A stretch of 64,000 bases of DNA from Voacanga thouarsii (taxonomy: Eukaryota > Streptophyta > Magnoliopsida > Gentianales > Apocynaceae): positions 868,001-932,000 of the forward strand of contig JANUWF010001719.1 of NCBI GenBank assembly GCA_026120185.1, read 5' to 3'. Below are positions 1 through 11,778 of this stretch, in pieces (position 1 is the stretch's first letter; each line of letters opens with the position of its first letter). The notes under the pieces were generated by a model. It was not told the DNA's origin. It saw only the letters and a program-made list of their open reading frames with translations, and did no database searches. The translations under genes and the position numbers were made by a program.

Positions 1-298
1 AGATTGTAACACAACTCCTCCCACAAAGTACACAATCAAGAAAAAACAAGAATTAGCAACAATGCATAACAGATATGGTATTAGGAATATCGTCAACAAT
101 AGTAGCAATAGCAAGTATCTCTAATTACTATTACAAAAACTTTAAATTGTTTAGCAAAGGGAATTCAACAAAGAGAAATAAAAGATTATTTATTGTTTAG
201 AATTAGCAACCATAAACAAAACGACCAAACAAAATCACCATATCACAAACCAAACCATCGTTATCATTTTCATTACTATTCTTATGTCTCACTCTTTT

Positions 299-1160
299 TG
301 TAGCAAATAGATGCCAAAACCATTAGCCATAAAACTCCCTCTAAGTTTGAGTCATGACTTTGTACAAAGTCATCTGGTCGGCCTGAACTTGCTGAAGTGA
401 TGTCAAAACAGTGTCAAGCTTAATAGCAAGCTGAACAACAGAGGAGACCAACAGAGTAATCTTCTTAGTGCAGCTAGTGAGCTACTACATAAGCGCATCA
501 GAGGTAGAGGTGTGAGGAACTGGTGGCTTTGGCTTTAGAAGGGATGGAGCTGTAATAGGTTGTGCAGGCATATTATGTGTAGAGGATTGCCCTTCAAGTT
601 ACAACAATTTTTTTATTGGAGTCTTCATTTGAGCAGTAGGACCAAGTACTAATACCTTTTTCAAAAGTTGCCGAAGAACTTTCAAATCATTCACAATCTT
701 GTTATACTGAAGTTTGATGGGATTAGGACAGACACGAAAATACTCAGACAATAAACAAGGATAGGGAGCAGTTAGTAGAGGAGATTTCCACATGTCGAAC
801 AACTTGTTGCAATATCAGATCTCATAAGTTAAACTCTAATCCTTTTCCAATCTTGTATAACAATGTAGTTGTATCCTTCAATACAATAGAGACATTATTA
901 GTTGGAATCCAATTGTAACATCAGATTTTATATAGAGAAAAATAAAAATGAATAAGTTGAGAGGATTTCAAATAGCTCACTGCTGACCAAACAACAAGAT
1001 TCCCATCTATTAAAGTTTTGCACATGTTTCTCACATATACTTCTTCATCCAAGCCTTCAATTTCTTTATGATATAGAACATCAAAGATTTCTGATATGGA
1101 CATCTGGGCTAAAATTAATAAGTGCTCCCTACACAAACACATACTGGTAGAATGAACCAT
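299..1160 (-). pseudogene. Unassigned coding remnants, possibly transposon gag-like
   Basis: Two short open segments read on the minus strand, at 1160-921 and 802-599. The second is followed downstream by a Pro/Ser/Thr-rich stretch (about 600-480) and a helical stretch ending near 340. The first contains DEEVYVRNMCKTLIDGNLVVW and the second LQYNKIVNDLKVLRQLLKKV, both protein-like rather than random AT-rich translation. I do not recognise the family. The order (folded-looking segment, Pro-rich linker, coiled segment) resembles gag or capsid-like parts of some plant LTR elements, but no zinc knuckle, protease or polymerase motif is present. No start, splice or terminal repeat could be fixed. 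Confidence 0.25.
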
Positions 1161-2841
1161 TGCTGTTTGTAATTGTTATCTTCAGGTTTGAATACTCTCT
1201 GATTAGAGTGTGATGCATCAGGTTTGGGTAATAAAAATCATTCATTTTTAGATCAATTCACAATCAAGTTTTAATTAAAACGTTAATCCCAAATCACACA
1301 TATGAGCAAGTATACCTATCATTAAGTATAGTATAGGGAATTAAGTATTAATCCTTAAAGAACAAATATACACTAATTACTTTTCATCCCTTATTAACCT
1401 ACTAACTAAATTGATTAAGAGGAAATAAAAGAAAAACAAACAATTAAATACAAACAAAGCATAGGAGAGAAAACATGTACATAGATAGACATCTCTAAAG
1501 ATATAATAATAATTGATTAGCAAATCTCTCAGTTAATCATTATCCTGGCATCATGAAAGAATAAATTAGAATCACTTTGTTTGCAATGTATGATTCTCTA
1601 TCTTCTAATTAAATTAGTGGATATATTCTATCTCACCAATTTTACTCAAAAGACGCATTAAACTCATTCTTTGGCAAATACATCTACATTCTAGGTGATA
1701 TGAATATGAAATTAGCTAATGACTATATATTTTAGGTGAAATCAACTAATTTTTTATTACTCAAGTTCTTGTTTTTAATCTTCTTTCGCAATCCAATTAA
1801 GATATAATAAATATGAAATCAATTAAATTGAATCCACTTCTAACTTCATTTTTCAATCGATTAGAAAGAGGGAACATTCAATCAATTCGTCAAATAAATC
1901 AAGTAATCCAATACCAAAAATAATAATCAATTGATCAAAAATCTAAGATCAGTACAAAATTATGAATCCAAAAATATCATCTAAATATAATTAAAACATT
2001 GATTCCATCATTGTTTAAGAAAAAGAAAATAAAGGAAAAAGAAAGAACTCATAGCAAGCTCCCTTCTTCTCCTATTGGAACCTCTCTTGAAATAATACTC
2101 ATTTTTAATGAATTCTCTCTTCAATCTTTGAATCTACAATTAATCCCCTTGAATTTCCCTTTATTCTCATTTTTTTTTTCTTGGTATTTATAGCACTCTA
2201 GTTTGCCAAAAAACGTTCCCTAAAAGTTTTAGGTCTTGTACGAATCGGATACCAAAAGACTTCTTGGGAATTTCTAATTTATGCTCAAAATCGGACATCA
2301 CGCCGACTTTGGGTAGAACAACGTTGGTGTCGACTCACCCTCACTGAGTCGGCATTGGCTTAGAACTGCTTAGTGTCAATCAATCTCTATTTTTCCCATG
2401 TTTTGCTTTGTTTGATCCAGAATTAAACCAGGGCCGATTCATATATTATAACAAGCGTTGTCACCTTTGAAATACCGAAATTGAGTTAAAAAGTCCATCG
2501 ACTGTGCACAAAATTCAACAAAAACCTTTCCATAACCAATTATCTCAATTTCAGTAAAAAGTAACTGAATTGACTAGCTATTTCATAAAAAAAACATCAC
2601 AAAATCACCTTAAATAGCTAGGAAACTATAGGCACATTTAGGGCCTATCAGTGTGTCATTGTAGTCCTCAATATAGTTAATTGTTCGCAATAAACTAGCA
2701 TATAGAAGAACTTCATGAAGACCAAAATGACTAAATTTTATCAGATTCCTCTTTTCCAACATTCCTTTATCATATATAATCTTGTATTGGGCTTGACTTA
2801 CATCATCACAGAAGAGATGAATCCCATAATCAACTCCCTAT
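1161..2841. other. AT-rich stretch without recognisable gene
   Basis: About 1.7 kb of AT-rich sequence with short A and T runs and no ORF that resembles a protein. A slightly GC-richer patch lies at 2220-2420 and looks like the inside of an old LTR or MITE, but no terminal repeats or target duplication were found. It separates two weak minus-strand coding remnants and could be an intron of one degraded gene or an unrelated insertion. Confidence 0.4.
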
Positions 2842-3858
2842 AGTTTTGATTTCTTGGCAGGCAAGTCTATTTCCTTACTCTTACCACAGGCCCTTATCTT
2901 CGTCTTCTTTTTTGTTGACCTTACTTTAACAACTTCCAAGTCTACTTCTTTTTCAATCTTAGGCATGATTGAGTTAAGGATCTCATTTCCTTTATCTTCT
3001 CTAATAGATTTTTCAACTTTGTCCTTCTCTCCATAAATCTCTTTTTCAACATTTCAGACTCCATAGGCTTTGGCTCTCCTTCTGGATCACCCATAGATTG
3101 TTGTGGCACAGAGGTGCCAATGTCAGCATATACATTCTCATAAACTCCCACATAAGTAAATAGTTTCTTCCTAGCCTTTATTATCCTTCTCACTTGATCA
3201 GATGGTAAATAGTATTTCAGGGTATGTAAAAGTATAGGGTTAGTAGAATTCACATCATCTATTGAACCTTTAGGAGTTCATAAATATTCATTCTTGGTAG
3301 CATATGAATTTTCAAGATTGGCATTCAATTTATCAAGAAATTCCTTTTCAGTATTCACTTCTTTAAACATTTGGACTAGAGATACATCCACCAGTATATT
3401 TTGTACCCCACTAGTTTTGACAGATTTTCCTTCTTCCAATAGATTGATAAAAGCTTCTGAGATAGAAGATTTATGCCCCACACAAACTTCAATGTTATCA
3501 TGAAACATATAGTATTGAATGAAGTCATGAATATCTCTAGTAGAAACAACAATCTTATTATATTAATCAGTAATATGAGGATCAATAGTAGAGTCCAAAG
3601 ATAGAGTAACAAAACCTAAATATACAGTGGCAGTGATGTCTAATGTCGAGATATCTTGATGGGGCAACTAAGATTCCATAAATCGAATGTTTCCAATGCA
3701 CATCTCAGTATTCGTTGTGATTTCTCAGCCATTATTAGGGTTTCTGGGTAGCCTAGAATTTGTTGAAGAAGTAGAGAGCAAGCAAGGTTTTTTGTAGAAA
3801 GCTGAGAGAAAGTCACAACTTTTGTTGAAAAGTTTTGACTCTTTTTAAAACCTCGCAA
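2842..3858 (-). pseudogene. Decayed minus-strand coding region, family unknown
   Basis: A pyrimidine-rich leader (about 3858-3752) is followed by an ATG at 3751-3749 that opens MAEKSQRILRCALETFDLWN and stops after about 30 codons. A nearby frame continues from about 3620 to 2942 with only a few stops. It includes FHDNIEVCVGHKSSISEAFI, a Leu/Asn-rich helical part, and a basic C-terminal part with LKKRFMERRTKLKNLLEKIK that should form a coiled coil. No catalytic motif is visible. The leader-plus-ATG layout and the position just 3' of a minus-strand copia element suggest a gag-like protein of another LTR element or a dead host gene. It is clearly disrupted by stops near 3568 and 3278. Confidence 0.3.
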
Positions 3859-4059
3859 CCTTTAATCTTTCTAATAATTGTCTCAAGTTTTACTTGTTAG
3901 ACTAAATAAGGCATAGATTTTTGTAACTTGTGATTGGTACATATTCATCCATATTGCCTTTTTGATAGAGTTCAAGTTATATCATGACTTCTGCATATTT
4001 GCAACATATCCCAAATAGTCTTTTTTTTTTTTTGTTAAAAAATAAAACAAACAACAAAA

Positions 4060-6398
4060 GAAATTTGTTATATACGAGTTCATAGCAAGTTGTATGTTAA
4101 AGTAAGCAAAGTCTTCATACTTTTCGCAATTTTTCAGATCGCATAGCATTAAGAGATTTTGTGAAGATGTTTGCAAGATATTTCTGAGTTAAAACATATT
4201 CAATCTTTACAATTCTTTGTTTAACAAGCTCCCTAAAAAAATGATACCTTATGTTAATGTGCTTTGTCCTTCTCTATTGAACTAGATTCTTTGAGACATC
4301 AATAGCACTTATATTTTCATAATAAACAATTAACTCTTGTTGTCTAACTCCATAATCTTTCAACATTTATTTCATCCACGGTAGCTAAGTGTAACAACTC
4401 TCTACAACGATGTATTCGGCTTCTACTGTTGACAATTGTATACAATTCTATTTTTTGTTATACTATGACACAAGATTATTTCTCAGATTAAAAACATCTT
4501 CCAGAAGAACTCTTATGATCATGGTAGTTTTCTTCCCAATCAGCATCACTATACCTAAGTAGGTGATGTTTGAATCCTTGTTAAAATAAATCCATATTCA
4601 AAATTATGAAAAATATATTCAAGAATTCTTTTGACAGCTCTCAAGTGTAACTCCTTGGGATTAGCTTGATATTTTGTATAGACTCTAACACTAACTATAT
4701 ATCAGGACGACTTGCAATCAGGTATAATAAGCCTCCAATCATATTTTGTAGAAATGTTAATCTATCTCCTGTCATTTTTCATCTTTTGACACGAAATACT
4801 GATAGGCGTCCTGACAAATTTTAAACTCTCCATGTTGAATTTTTTAACCAAATCGTTAGTATACTTGGTTTGAGATATAAATATCATATCCTTCATCTTT
4901 TTAATCTACAATCCAAAGAAGAATGTTAGTTTACCAACTATACTCATCTCAAACTCTATTTAGATAAGTTCAACAAAGTCTTTTGACATATGTCTTGATG
5001 TTGAACCAAACACAATATCATCAATATAGTTTGTACAATGATAAAGTCTGCATCTAGTTTCTTAACAAATAACATCTTGTCAGCTCCCCTTTATTTATAG
5101 CCACGTCTTAGTAGATAGTCTGTCAATATTTCATACCAGGCTCTCGGTACTTGCTTGAAATCATAGAAGGCTTTCTTTAACCTATATACATGATCCAAAA
5201 AATCAAGATTGGCGAAATCTTTGGATTGTTCAACATATGCTTCTTTCTGTAAAAACCCATTCAAGAAAGCATTTTTCAAATCTAGCATTGGCAAGTAAAT
5301 CGGGCCGACCTACCAGTTCGAAAGGCTAGTCCGTGTAGGTCCAGGACCAGTAGTCGGCCTGAACCCCTTATGGCAGGTTAGCTTGCGGTTCGATACATCA
5401 GGCCGGTTTCTTTAGCTTGGTATAGGCTAACCTAGCTTGGCCCGTGGACTAAATGTGGACCGGTGAGCCAAGCCAAGCTGGCCCACCAGAATTTAGTTCT
5501 TTGATTTTTTATTTTTTATTTTTTACATTTTGCCTCCCCAACAACTATATTCACTTTTCCACCCCAAAAAGTTCATAAAAACCTCCAATTCATCCAAAAA
5601 CTCACTAAATACTCTCCTCAAATCTCAATTCTCTTCATTTATTATAAAAAAAGTGTTAAAATAGAATTCGTTAGGTATATATTTTTAGAATTCATCAAGT
5701 ATCCTTTTCAAAATTTAGAAGTTCATTAAGTGATGGTTAAGTCTTGATATCTTATGATATTGTTATATTCAAATTTTAAACATTATAATACTTTTTAAGA
5801 GATTTAAGTAACAAGTTCTCATTTTATGTAATTTTTATTTTATTAATTAACAAAACCATGGGAGTCTAACCCCACTACTTTAAAATACCTTTTCTTATAA
5901 TTATAAACAATCGCGTTATTTAAATTATAAAAAAGTAAAAAAATTAAAATCCCTAAACAAAAAAAAAAAAAAGAGAAAAGGGCCCACTAGACTGACCGCT
6001 AGGACAGCGACCTCATGGTCCTAGAGGCCAATCTGTGTCAGACCCAAGGCCATTGGACTTGGGCCTAGCACAACATTGCCCGGTTTTGGCTAGGACTAGC
6101 TTGCATGGTCCAAGGACTAGTCCCTAGAATCGGCCTGGCCCGGCACGGCTCGAACCCATACGGGCAAACCTACTTGCCATTTCTATTCACATCCATTTGT
6201 TAAAGTGTGAAATTCTTTACACAAGCAACTACAAGTAAATAGTCTGGCAGACTCCAACCTTGCTACATGAGCAAATGTTTCATCGAAGTCAATAACTTCA
6301 ACTTTTGTATAATCTTGTGCAACTAATTGTACATTATTTTTAGTAATATTACCAAGCTTATCTATTTTATTGCGAAATACCCACTTGTTGCTTATCAC
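4060..6398 (-). pseudogene. copia reverse transcriptase and RNase H, split by an insertion
   Basis: The N-terminal part at 6398-6183 contains KWVFRNKIDKLGNITKNNVQ and VAQDYTKVEVIDFDETFAHV, the copia RT start. The frame is cut at codons equivalent to 'QMDVK' by the element at 5283-6185. It resumes at 5294 with LDLKNAFLNGFLQKEAYVEQ and continues with YRLKKAFYDFKQVPRAWYE. Further downstream (5080-4070) the palm motif region, connection and RNase H (ending near 'NIFTK') can be followed through many stops and shifts. The product would copy element RNA into DNA in the virus-like particle. It is non-functional here. Confidence 0.8.
5283..6185. mobile_element. Non-autonomous hAT-type element inside copia RT
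   Basis: The 903-bp insert has terminal inverted repeats TAGCATTGGCAAGTA (5283-5297) and TACTTGCCATTTCTA (6171-6185), matching at 13 of 15 positions. It is flanked by 8-bp duplications TTCAAATC (5275-5282) and TTCACATC (6186-6193), differing at one base. The GC-rich subterminal regions hold repeated GGCC/CCGGCC-type motifs in opposite orientation, and the middle is AT-rich with no coding capacity. An 8-bp duplication and a TAG..-GGCAA terminus are typical of plant hAT MITEs. Removing the element and one duplication restores the copia reading through the QMDVK motif, so it inserted after the copia element. Confidence 0.85.
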
Positions 6399-6745
6399 AT
6401 TTATATTTTTTGGCCTGGATACAAGTTCCTATACATGATTTCCTTCAAATTGTTGAAGTTCTTCCTGAATTGTGACAATCGAATGCACATCTGTAAAGGC
6501 TTCTTTGACATTCTTTGGTTCTAATATTGAAGTGTAATAGATATATTTAACTATTTCTTTGTAATCAACTTTAGTTTCTTTTTTGTCTTTCTAGACACAT
6601 CAAGACTCCTAATGATCAAATCAGATGGATGATTTATCTTAATTCTAGATAATGAAACTTTTTATTAAGCATCTTCCTATTCTTTGTCATAATCTTCTTT
6701 GTCTTCTATGTTGATGCCTTCTGAACTTGTAATCTTACTATCAGT

Positions 6746-8006
6746 TTAAATAAATTTATCATCATCTCTTTGTATTACCAACTTCCTTTTATTCTTTGAT
6801 GGAATGTTTTCAACAATAATATTAATAGATTCCATGACTACTTGACTTCTTTTGTTGAATACTTGAAGAACTCTATTGTTGTTGGAATATCCAAAAAAGA
6901 TCCATTCTTGACTTCTTCCATCAAACTTTCCCAATTGTTCTTTGTCATTCAAAATGTAACATTTACTTTCAATTAGTTGGGGGATTCGACCATTCCAAGT
7001 TTCACAGGTTGTTTTGTTGGTATGTGGTTTGAAGTATATTTGATTAATGAGGTGCGTTGCAATATTTACAGCTTTTGCCCACCATCTATGTGACATCTTT
7101 TTAACATTCAACATGACTTTTGCCATCTCATGTATGGTTATGTTCTTCCACTCAGCAATACTATTTTGTTGAGATGTTTTAGGTACTGAAAACTCCTATT
7201 GAATCTCATTTTCAACACAGAATTCATTGAATAGTTTGTTGTCAAACTCTCTTCTACAATCACTTCTTAATATTTTCACCTTTACTCATTTCTAAGTTTG
7301 TAGATTTAGACATAGCTTTCGAAATGTTTCAAATGCTTCTGACTTTTGACTTAGAAAACTCACCTAAGTGAATCTAAAATAATTATCAATACATATCATG
7401 ACATACTTTTTTCCACCAACCCTTTTTATTAGTTGGTCCAAACAAATATATATTAATAAGTTCGAGATTTGATATTGTGATAATCTATTCAAACTCTCTT
7501 ATGTGTTGATTTGATATGCTTACCACTTGACATGCAATATAAACAGTTTTGATAGCCTTACCTAGCTTTGAAAATCCACGAACAACTCCTATTGAATTCA
7601 ATATCTCCAACTGCTAATAATTAACATGTCATAACTTATGATACTATACTTTAACTTCATCAAATTTAGATAACATACAGTTATAAGAATCTGACATTCA
7701 TATCTGATAATAATTGTTAGATATTCTATTTCCAAAAATCACAAAATTCTCAATTTTGTCAACAACAAGATAATTGGTTTTGTCAAAGTTAACCACTATA
7801 TTGTTATCACGCAGCTAACTAATACGTATTAAAGTTGCCTTTAGACCATTGACATACAAAGTTTTGAGTTTCGGTATACTTTCAATGTTCAACATACTAA
7901 TTCCAATGACCTTGTTCTTTAAGCCATCAATAAATGTAATAGATCCACTATTTTTGCATTCATAATCTACAAAAAGTCCTTCTTTCATGTCATATGTTTT
8001 GAACAA
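6746..8006 (-). pseudogene. copia pre-integrase and integrase fragments
   Basis: The segment 8006-7815 (SGSITFIDGLKNKVIGISML, LKTLYVNGLKATLIRIS) is the protease/pre-integrase junction typical of copia polyproteins. Between 7800 and 7130 the frame is broken repeatedly, but integrase-core phrases can be followed. The best-preserved part, 7126-6746, reads MSHRWWAKAVNIATHLINQI and WIFFGYSNNNRVLQVFNKRS. This is the integrase C-terminal region (equivalent to 'FWAEAVNTACYIQNR' and 'IFLGYS...YRVYN' in intact copies). Integrase would insert the cDNA into the genome. The catalytic Asp/Asp/Glu triad cannot be read intact. Confidence 0.75.
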
Positions 8007-8636
8007 TAGCTGTCAAGGTACCATACATCCTTTATGGCAACCTTTAGATATATGTAAACAACATTTGCTTTGATTTCAACCTTCTTGATCTGTATGCACT
8101 TTATTTTCAAAGATTTCTTGCCATTGTTAAACTAGGATTTGATAGACTTACGACTATGTTGGAAATATTTGAATCGCTTCAAACAGTTTCTTCTATTTAT
8201 GTCCTACAAAAGAATAGTAATAACAATAAATAGAGGAATTTTTAGACTTTTGTTTGAACTATCTCAATTGTCCTTTTATCTTCACAACTATCAAATCTTT
8301 TTTATGTGCAATAACAAACTTGTTAAACTCATCATAACCCAAATCAATTTTGTCAACTGGAGATTTTCCAAAAGAGAGAACTTCATCTAATTTCGCCTTT
8401 CCAGTATTCATCCTTTTGATAGCTAATTCAGCATCTATTAGCATTTGATTTAGTTTTTTGCAATCGCTAATTACTAATTTTCAAGTCCTCTTTATTGTGT
8501 TCAATTTGCTTGTCATACAACTCAATTGTTCATTGTTAAGAACAAAACAATTGTTGAAGTCCTTTAACTTGTTTTATCAATACCTTTATCTGCTCCACAC
8601 TTTTATGCCATTTTGAGTATAACAACTCACATTCCT

Positions 8637-9086
8637 CTAAAAGCGGTTCGGTGATATTTCCTCCTCATCATTATTAGATTCATCTACATTATCTTTAACT
8701 ACCTCTTTTAATGTTTCTAATTCTGGAATTAAATTATTTTCAATCACTGCATTGAATGTAACATTATTTGATTGACCAAAATCATCTTCTTTGTCAGAAC
8801 TAAACTCAGCAGTATAATTCAGTACATCATTATCACCCTCACTTAAAGTGGTATTATAAGACTTGTTTTTCAACTTTTTCTTCAGATTTTCACAATCAAC
8901 TCAAATATAACCAATTTCACTACATTCATGATATTTTGATTCTTTTGATGCATTCTTGACGTATACGAATTTTTGCTCTCTATTAGCCTTTTGCTGAACT
9001 TTAGATTTTTTATTGAATGGTCTACCAAAGGGCTTGTTTATCCGCTTACACTTCCTCAGTATTTTATTGAATATTCTTGTTAGCAA
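8637..9086 (-). pseudogene. copia gag C-terminus: damaged zinc knuckle and acidic linker
   Basis: The segment 9086-8901 is Lys/Arg-rich and ends in KYHECSEIGYI. This is the position of the CX2CX4HX4C nucleocapsid knuckle, but the first Cys is Tyr and the distal His is missing. A stop then separates it from 8873-8637, an acidic, Asn-rich linker (DNDVLNYTAEFSSDKEDDF) that commonly joins gag to protease in this lineage. The knuckle binds element RNA in intact relatives; here the metal ligands are lost. Confidence 0.6.
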
Positions 9087-9099
9087 ACCTATCTCATCT

Positions 9100-9786
9100 T
9101 CAAAATCTTTGTTTTTTATTAGACTTTTCTTTAGCTTTCACGCAATTTATCTCATAAGTTTGTAAGGAACCGATTAGTTCATCTAATCGCATTGATAATA
9201 CATCCTTGTATTCTTTAATTGTAGCAACTTTTGTATGAAATTTTGGTAGTAAAGATCTCAATGTTTTTCTAATCAACTTTTCTTCAAAATATTTCTCCAA
9301 ACTGAAAAGTTTAACTGGCAATATCTCTTAATTTGTTACCAAAAACAACAACAGTCTCATGTTCATCCATTATTAGTTTCTTGAATTGGATTGTCAACAT
9401 CTTCTGCTTTGACATCTAAATAGTACTTGTTCCCTCAAATACCGTTTGCAATTTATCCTATGCATATTTGGCAGTAGGAAAAAGTTTATATGAACTTAAA
9501 TTTCTAAGGCCTAACACTAGCAAAAATCATATTTAATGCTTTAGCATTAGCATTATCGAGATGACACTCTTCTTCCATTCACTCTTCATTGATTTTAGTT
9601 CTGTTTCACCAGAACTAGTGCCAGCCTTCGCCAGAGGTTTTCACCATTTCAGAACAACTTTCCACACAGCAATATCAAGAGTTTTGATGAAAATGTTCCA
9701 TTTTGATTTTTTCAATAAGTATAATTTGTACTTTTCAACAATGGTAGTCGAGTAACGGAGGTTCCTTCTTCTACCGGTCCAGACAT
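9100..9786 (-). pseudogene. copia gag (UBN2-type) fragment
   Basis: A likely start codon at 9786-9784 opens MSGPVEEGTS, followed by a motif close to the usual copia gag signature in which a 'G(T/S)NY.YWK'-like run is visible but interrupted by stops. The better-preserved part at 9321-9100 reads IRKTLRSLLPKFHTKVATIK and DELIGSLQTYEI, typical of the UBN2/DUF4219 gag family. Gag would form the cytoplasmic virus-like particle that packages element RNA. It is broken by several stops between 9780 and 9330, so only domain relics remain. Confidence 0.75.
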
Positions 9787-9876
9787 ATTTCTCCAAACTA
9801 ACTTCCAAGATCTCACATGTTATGTTAATAGCAATTCCAATATGATGAACTATTTTGATACCACTTGTATGGTTTA

Positions 9877-10832
9877 GTTTGTAAATTGTCTGTGATTTTC
9901 TTAAACTTTTCTATTAGAGTTATGTTAATTTAACATATTGTAAAATAAAAGGTTTAACAAATACAGTAAATTAGTAATGCAATTCTACTATTAATAAGCC
10001 TATGTTTGCAAATCCACGACTAATAAAAAGATCCACTAAATTTCAACAAAAGTTATAAGGATAACGCATATCTCAAATCATCAAGTAATCCCTAGTTGAC
10101 TCTAATAGAACACAACATAGTGCTCTTTCTATCAAACTCACAAAAAAAACTATTGTTAAACTTAACCATTATGATTGATCCCCCATTAATCGTTATTGCA
10201 GCAACTCGGCTTATCTTTGTTTAACTTCTGAAACCTTTCTACCCAAAAGGTAATTTCACAGAGGAAGTATTTGATTCAATCTCTCAAAAAAAAAAATAAG
10301 CAATGCAGAAGCAAATAACTTGAATCACTGATGCGCACATTAACAGTAAGTAACATAAAACTTCATTAATGGTGTATACATCAGAACCTCTCAAAGTATG
10401 AATATAAATTCATTACTCTATCTTTTACTCGACTCTCCAACGAATATTCTCTAGAATTCGTATCTTTCTATGATGAATTAGGAGACTAACAAGCCATTTT
10501 TATCCTTTACGTTTCCAAAAACATTACAGTCTCACTTATACTCAAATTTATCATTCTCCGTGTAAGATCTTCATTAGATTTTCTTCCAAGATATTCTTTA
10601 GATTTGTCAAAACTCTTCTGAACTTTAGTTTCCTAATCTACTTCAAATTATTCTAACATTAAACTTTACTAATATTGCATTTTCCTAAAGCAACTGCAGA
10701 ACCGACTCCAGTTTGTCAAAGACCCCTATTAAAATGCTCGTCAACCAACAATATTGACAATACTGCACGCTGAGCAAAGTGTGATTGATAGAAAATAGAG
10801 AATATATGTATATATATTGACAATATATATTG
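9877..10832. other. AT-rich stretch, possible copia 5' LTR
   Basis: No protein-like ORF is visible. Because the minus-strand copia primer site lies at its left edge, this stretch probably contains that element's 5' LTR, but no matching copy was found at the element's other end and no TG...CA boundary could be proved. A short TATATATATTG repeat lies near 10801-10830. Confidence 0.3.
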
Positions 10833-10937
10833 TTACTGTGAGCAGTACCTCAACTTCAACCTTGACTTTGGCTTTGGATTTGAGGCTTTCAATTTCTTCT
10901 TAGAAGGGATCTTTCTGGCCTTCCTTTTCTTAGGCAT
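10833..10937 (-). CDS. Small lysine-rich ORF, unknown
   Basis: A 34-codon ORF from ATG at 10937-10935 to TAA at 10835-10833. The product starts MPKKRKARKIPSKKKLKASN and is almost entirely Lys/Arg/Pro/Ser, with PKKRK matching a classical SV40-type nuclear localisation pattern. No domain can be assigned. It may be an exon or tail of a lost nuclear protein, or chance. No expression signal is evident beyond the ATG. Confidence 0.2.
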   Translation of the reverse strand: MPKKRKARKIPSKKKLKASNPKPKSRLKLRYCSQ

Positions 10938-11231
10938 TTTAGTGCTGGCTAGAGCTGCAAGTGACCATTGCAGATATTACAGAGGGCTAAACAATAGTTT
11001 TTATTTTGGAAGCCATGGCCATCGAGAATCAGTGGGTATGTATTTTTCTGTGATTTGAAACCAAGCCTATATCTCTATTGATGTTTTGGTTTTGTTGTTC
11101 CGATTTCCTACCTTCCTTTTAGTTGATTCTCTTCTAGTTTTGGCTTTCTTTCTCCTTGGCCAATGCACTTTTCTTTGTTTGAGTTGGGTATGATTTCTTT
11201 TGGATCTATTATTTTTGTCTGATTATCTTAT

Positions 11232-11778
11232 TTGAGTTGGGTTGAGAAAAGAGTGCTAATCATGATCTCTGAATTAAATCAAGTTATTCAAGTGAAGTTG
11301 AATGGAATAAATTACTCTTATTGGTCTTATCTTATGCAAATTCATATCACCAGTAAGGATCTCAAAGGTTATATTGATGGAACTATCACTGCTCCTGCTG
11401 AAAATGCTCAGAATTTTGCAAAATTACACAAAGATTGGGAAACAAATAAAGTAAAATTTCTATAGTAGATTAATAACTCTGTTATACCAACTATTGAGAT
11501 GCACTTCTCTATTTTTTTCACTGCAAAGGATGTTTGGGATCACTTGAAAACAGTATAAACACAATCAAACTTTGCCAAGCGATTTGAGTTGGAAAACATG
11601 ATACGCAACTTGCGTCAGAAAAGCAAGACTGTGCAGGAGTTTTATAACATTATGAATGGTCTTTGGGATAAAGTAGATTTGATGGATCCTATAGAATTAC
11701 AAAAATTGATGTTGTATATAAAGTTGAGGAAAGAACAAAAATTTGTTCAGTTCTTGGTAGCATTGCGTCCTAAATTTG
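11232..11778 (+). pseudogene. copia gag N-terminal half
   Basis: An open frame with ATG codons at 11232 and 11262 encodes VIQVKLNGINYSYWSYLMQI, the typical start of copia gag. It is followed, after a stop at 11463-11465, by IRNLRQKSKTVQEFYNIMNG and WDKVDLMDP, and it ends at RPKF where the gypsy element is inserted. The protein would assemble virus-like particles. The 11262 ATG fits other family members better than the upstream one because homologous gags begin only a few residues before the KLNG..Y.YW motif. The rest of gag continues at 24155. Confidence 0.8.

Larger units (their letters stand above)
4060..9876 (-). mobile_element. Ty1/copia retrotransposon, decayed, minus strand
   Basis: Read leftward from 9786, the order is gag (UBN2-type), a damaged zinc knuckle, an acidic linker, a pre-integrase region, integrase, reverse transcriptase and RNase H. 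This is the Ty1/copia order, with integrase before reverse transcriptase. A primer-site-like TGGTATCA lies just upstream of gag at about 9866-9873 on the minus strand and matches the first eight bases of the usual tRNA-iMet primer site, so the 5' LTR should lie directly above about 9876. Neither LTR could be delimited. Every domain carries stops or frameshifts, and a hAT-type element (5283-6185) is inserted in the reverse transcriptase. The element cannot be autonomous. Confidence 0.85.

Noticed and set aside
5289..6179. Alternative element ends at TGGCAAGTA/TACTTGCCA
   Set aside because: These ends give no matching target duplication. Extending each by six bases gives TAG-initial hAT ends with 7 of 8 matching duplications.
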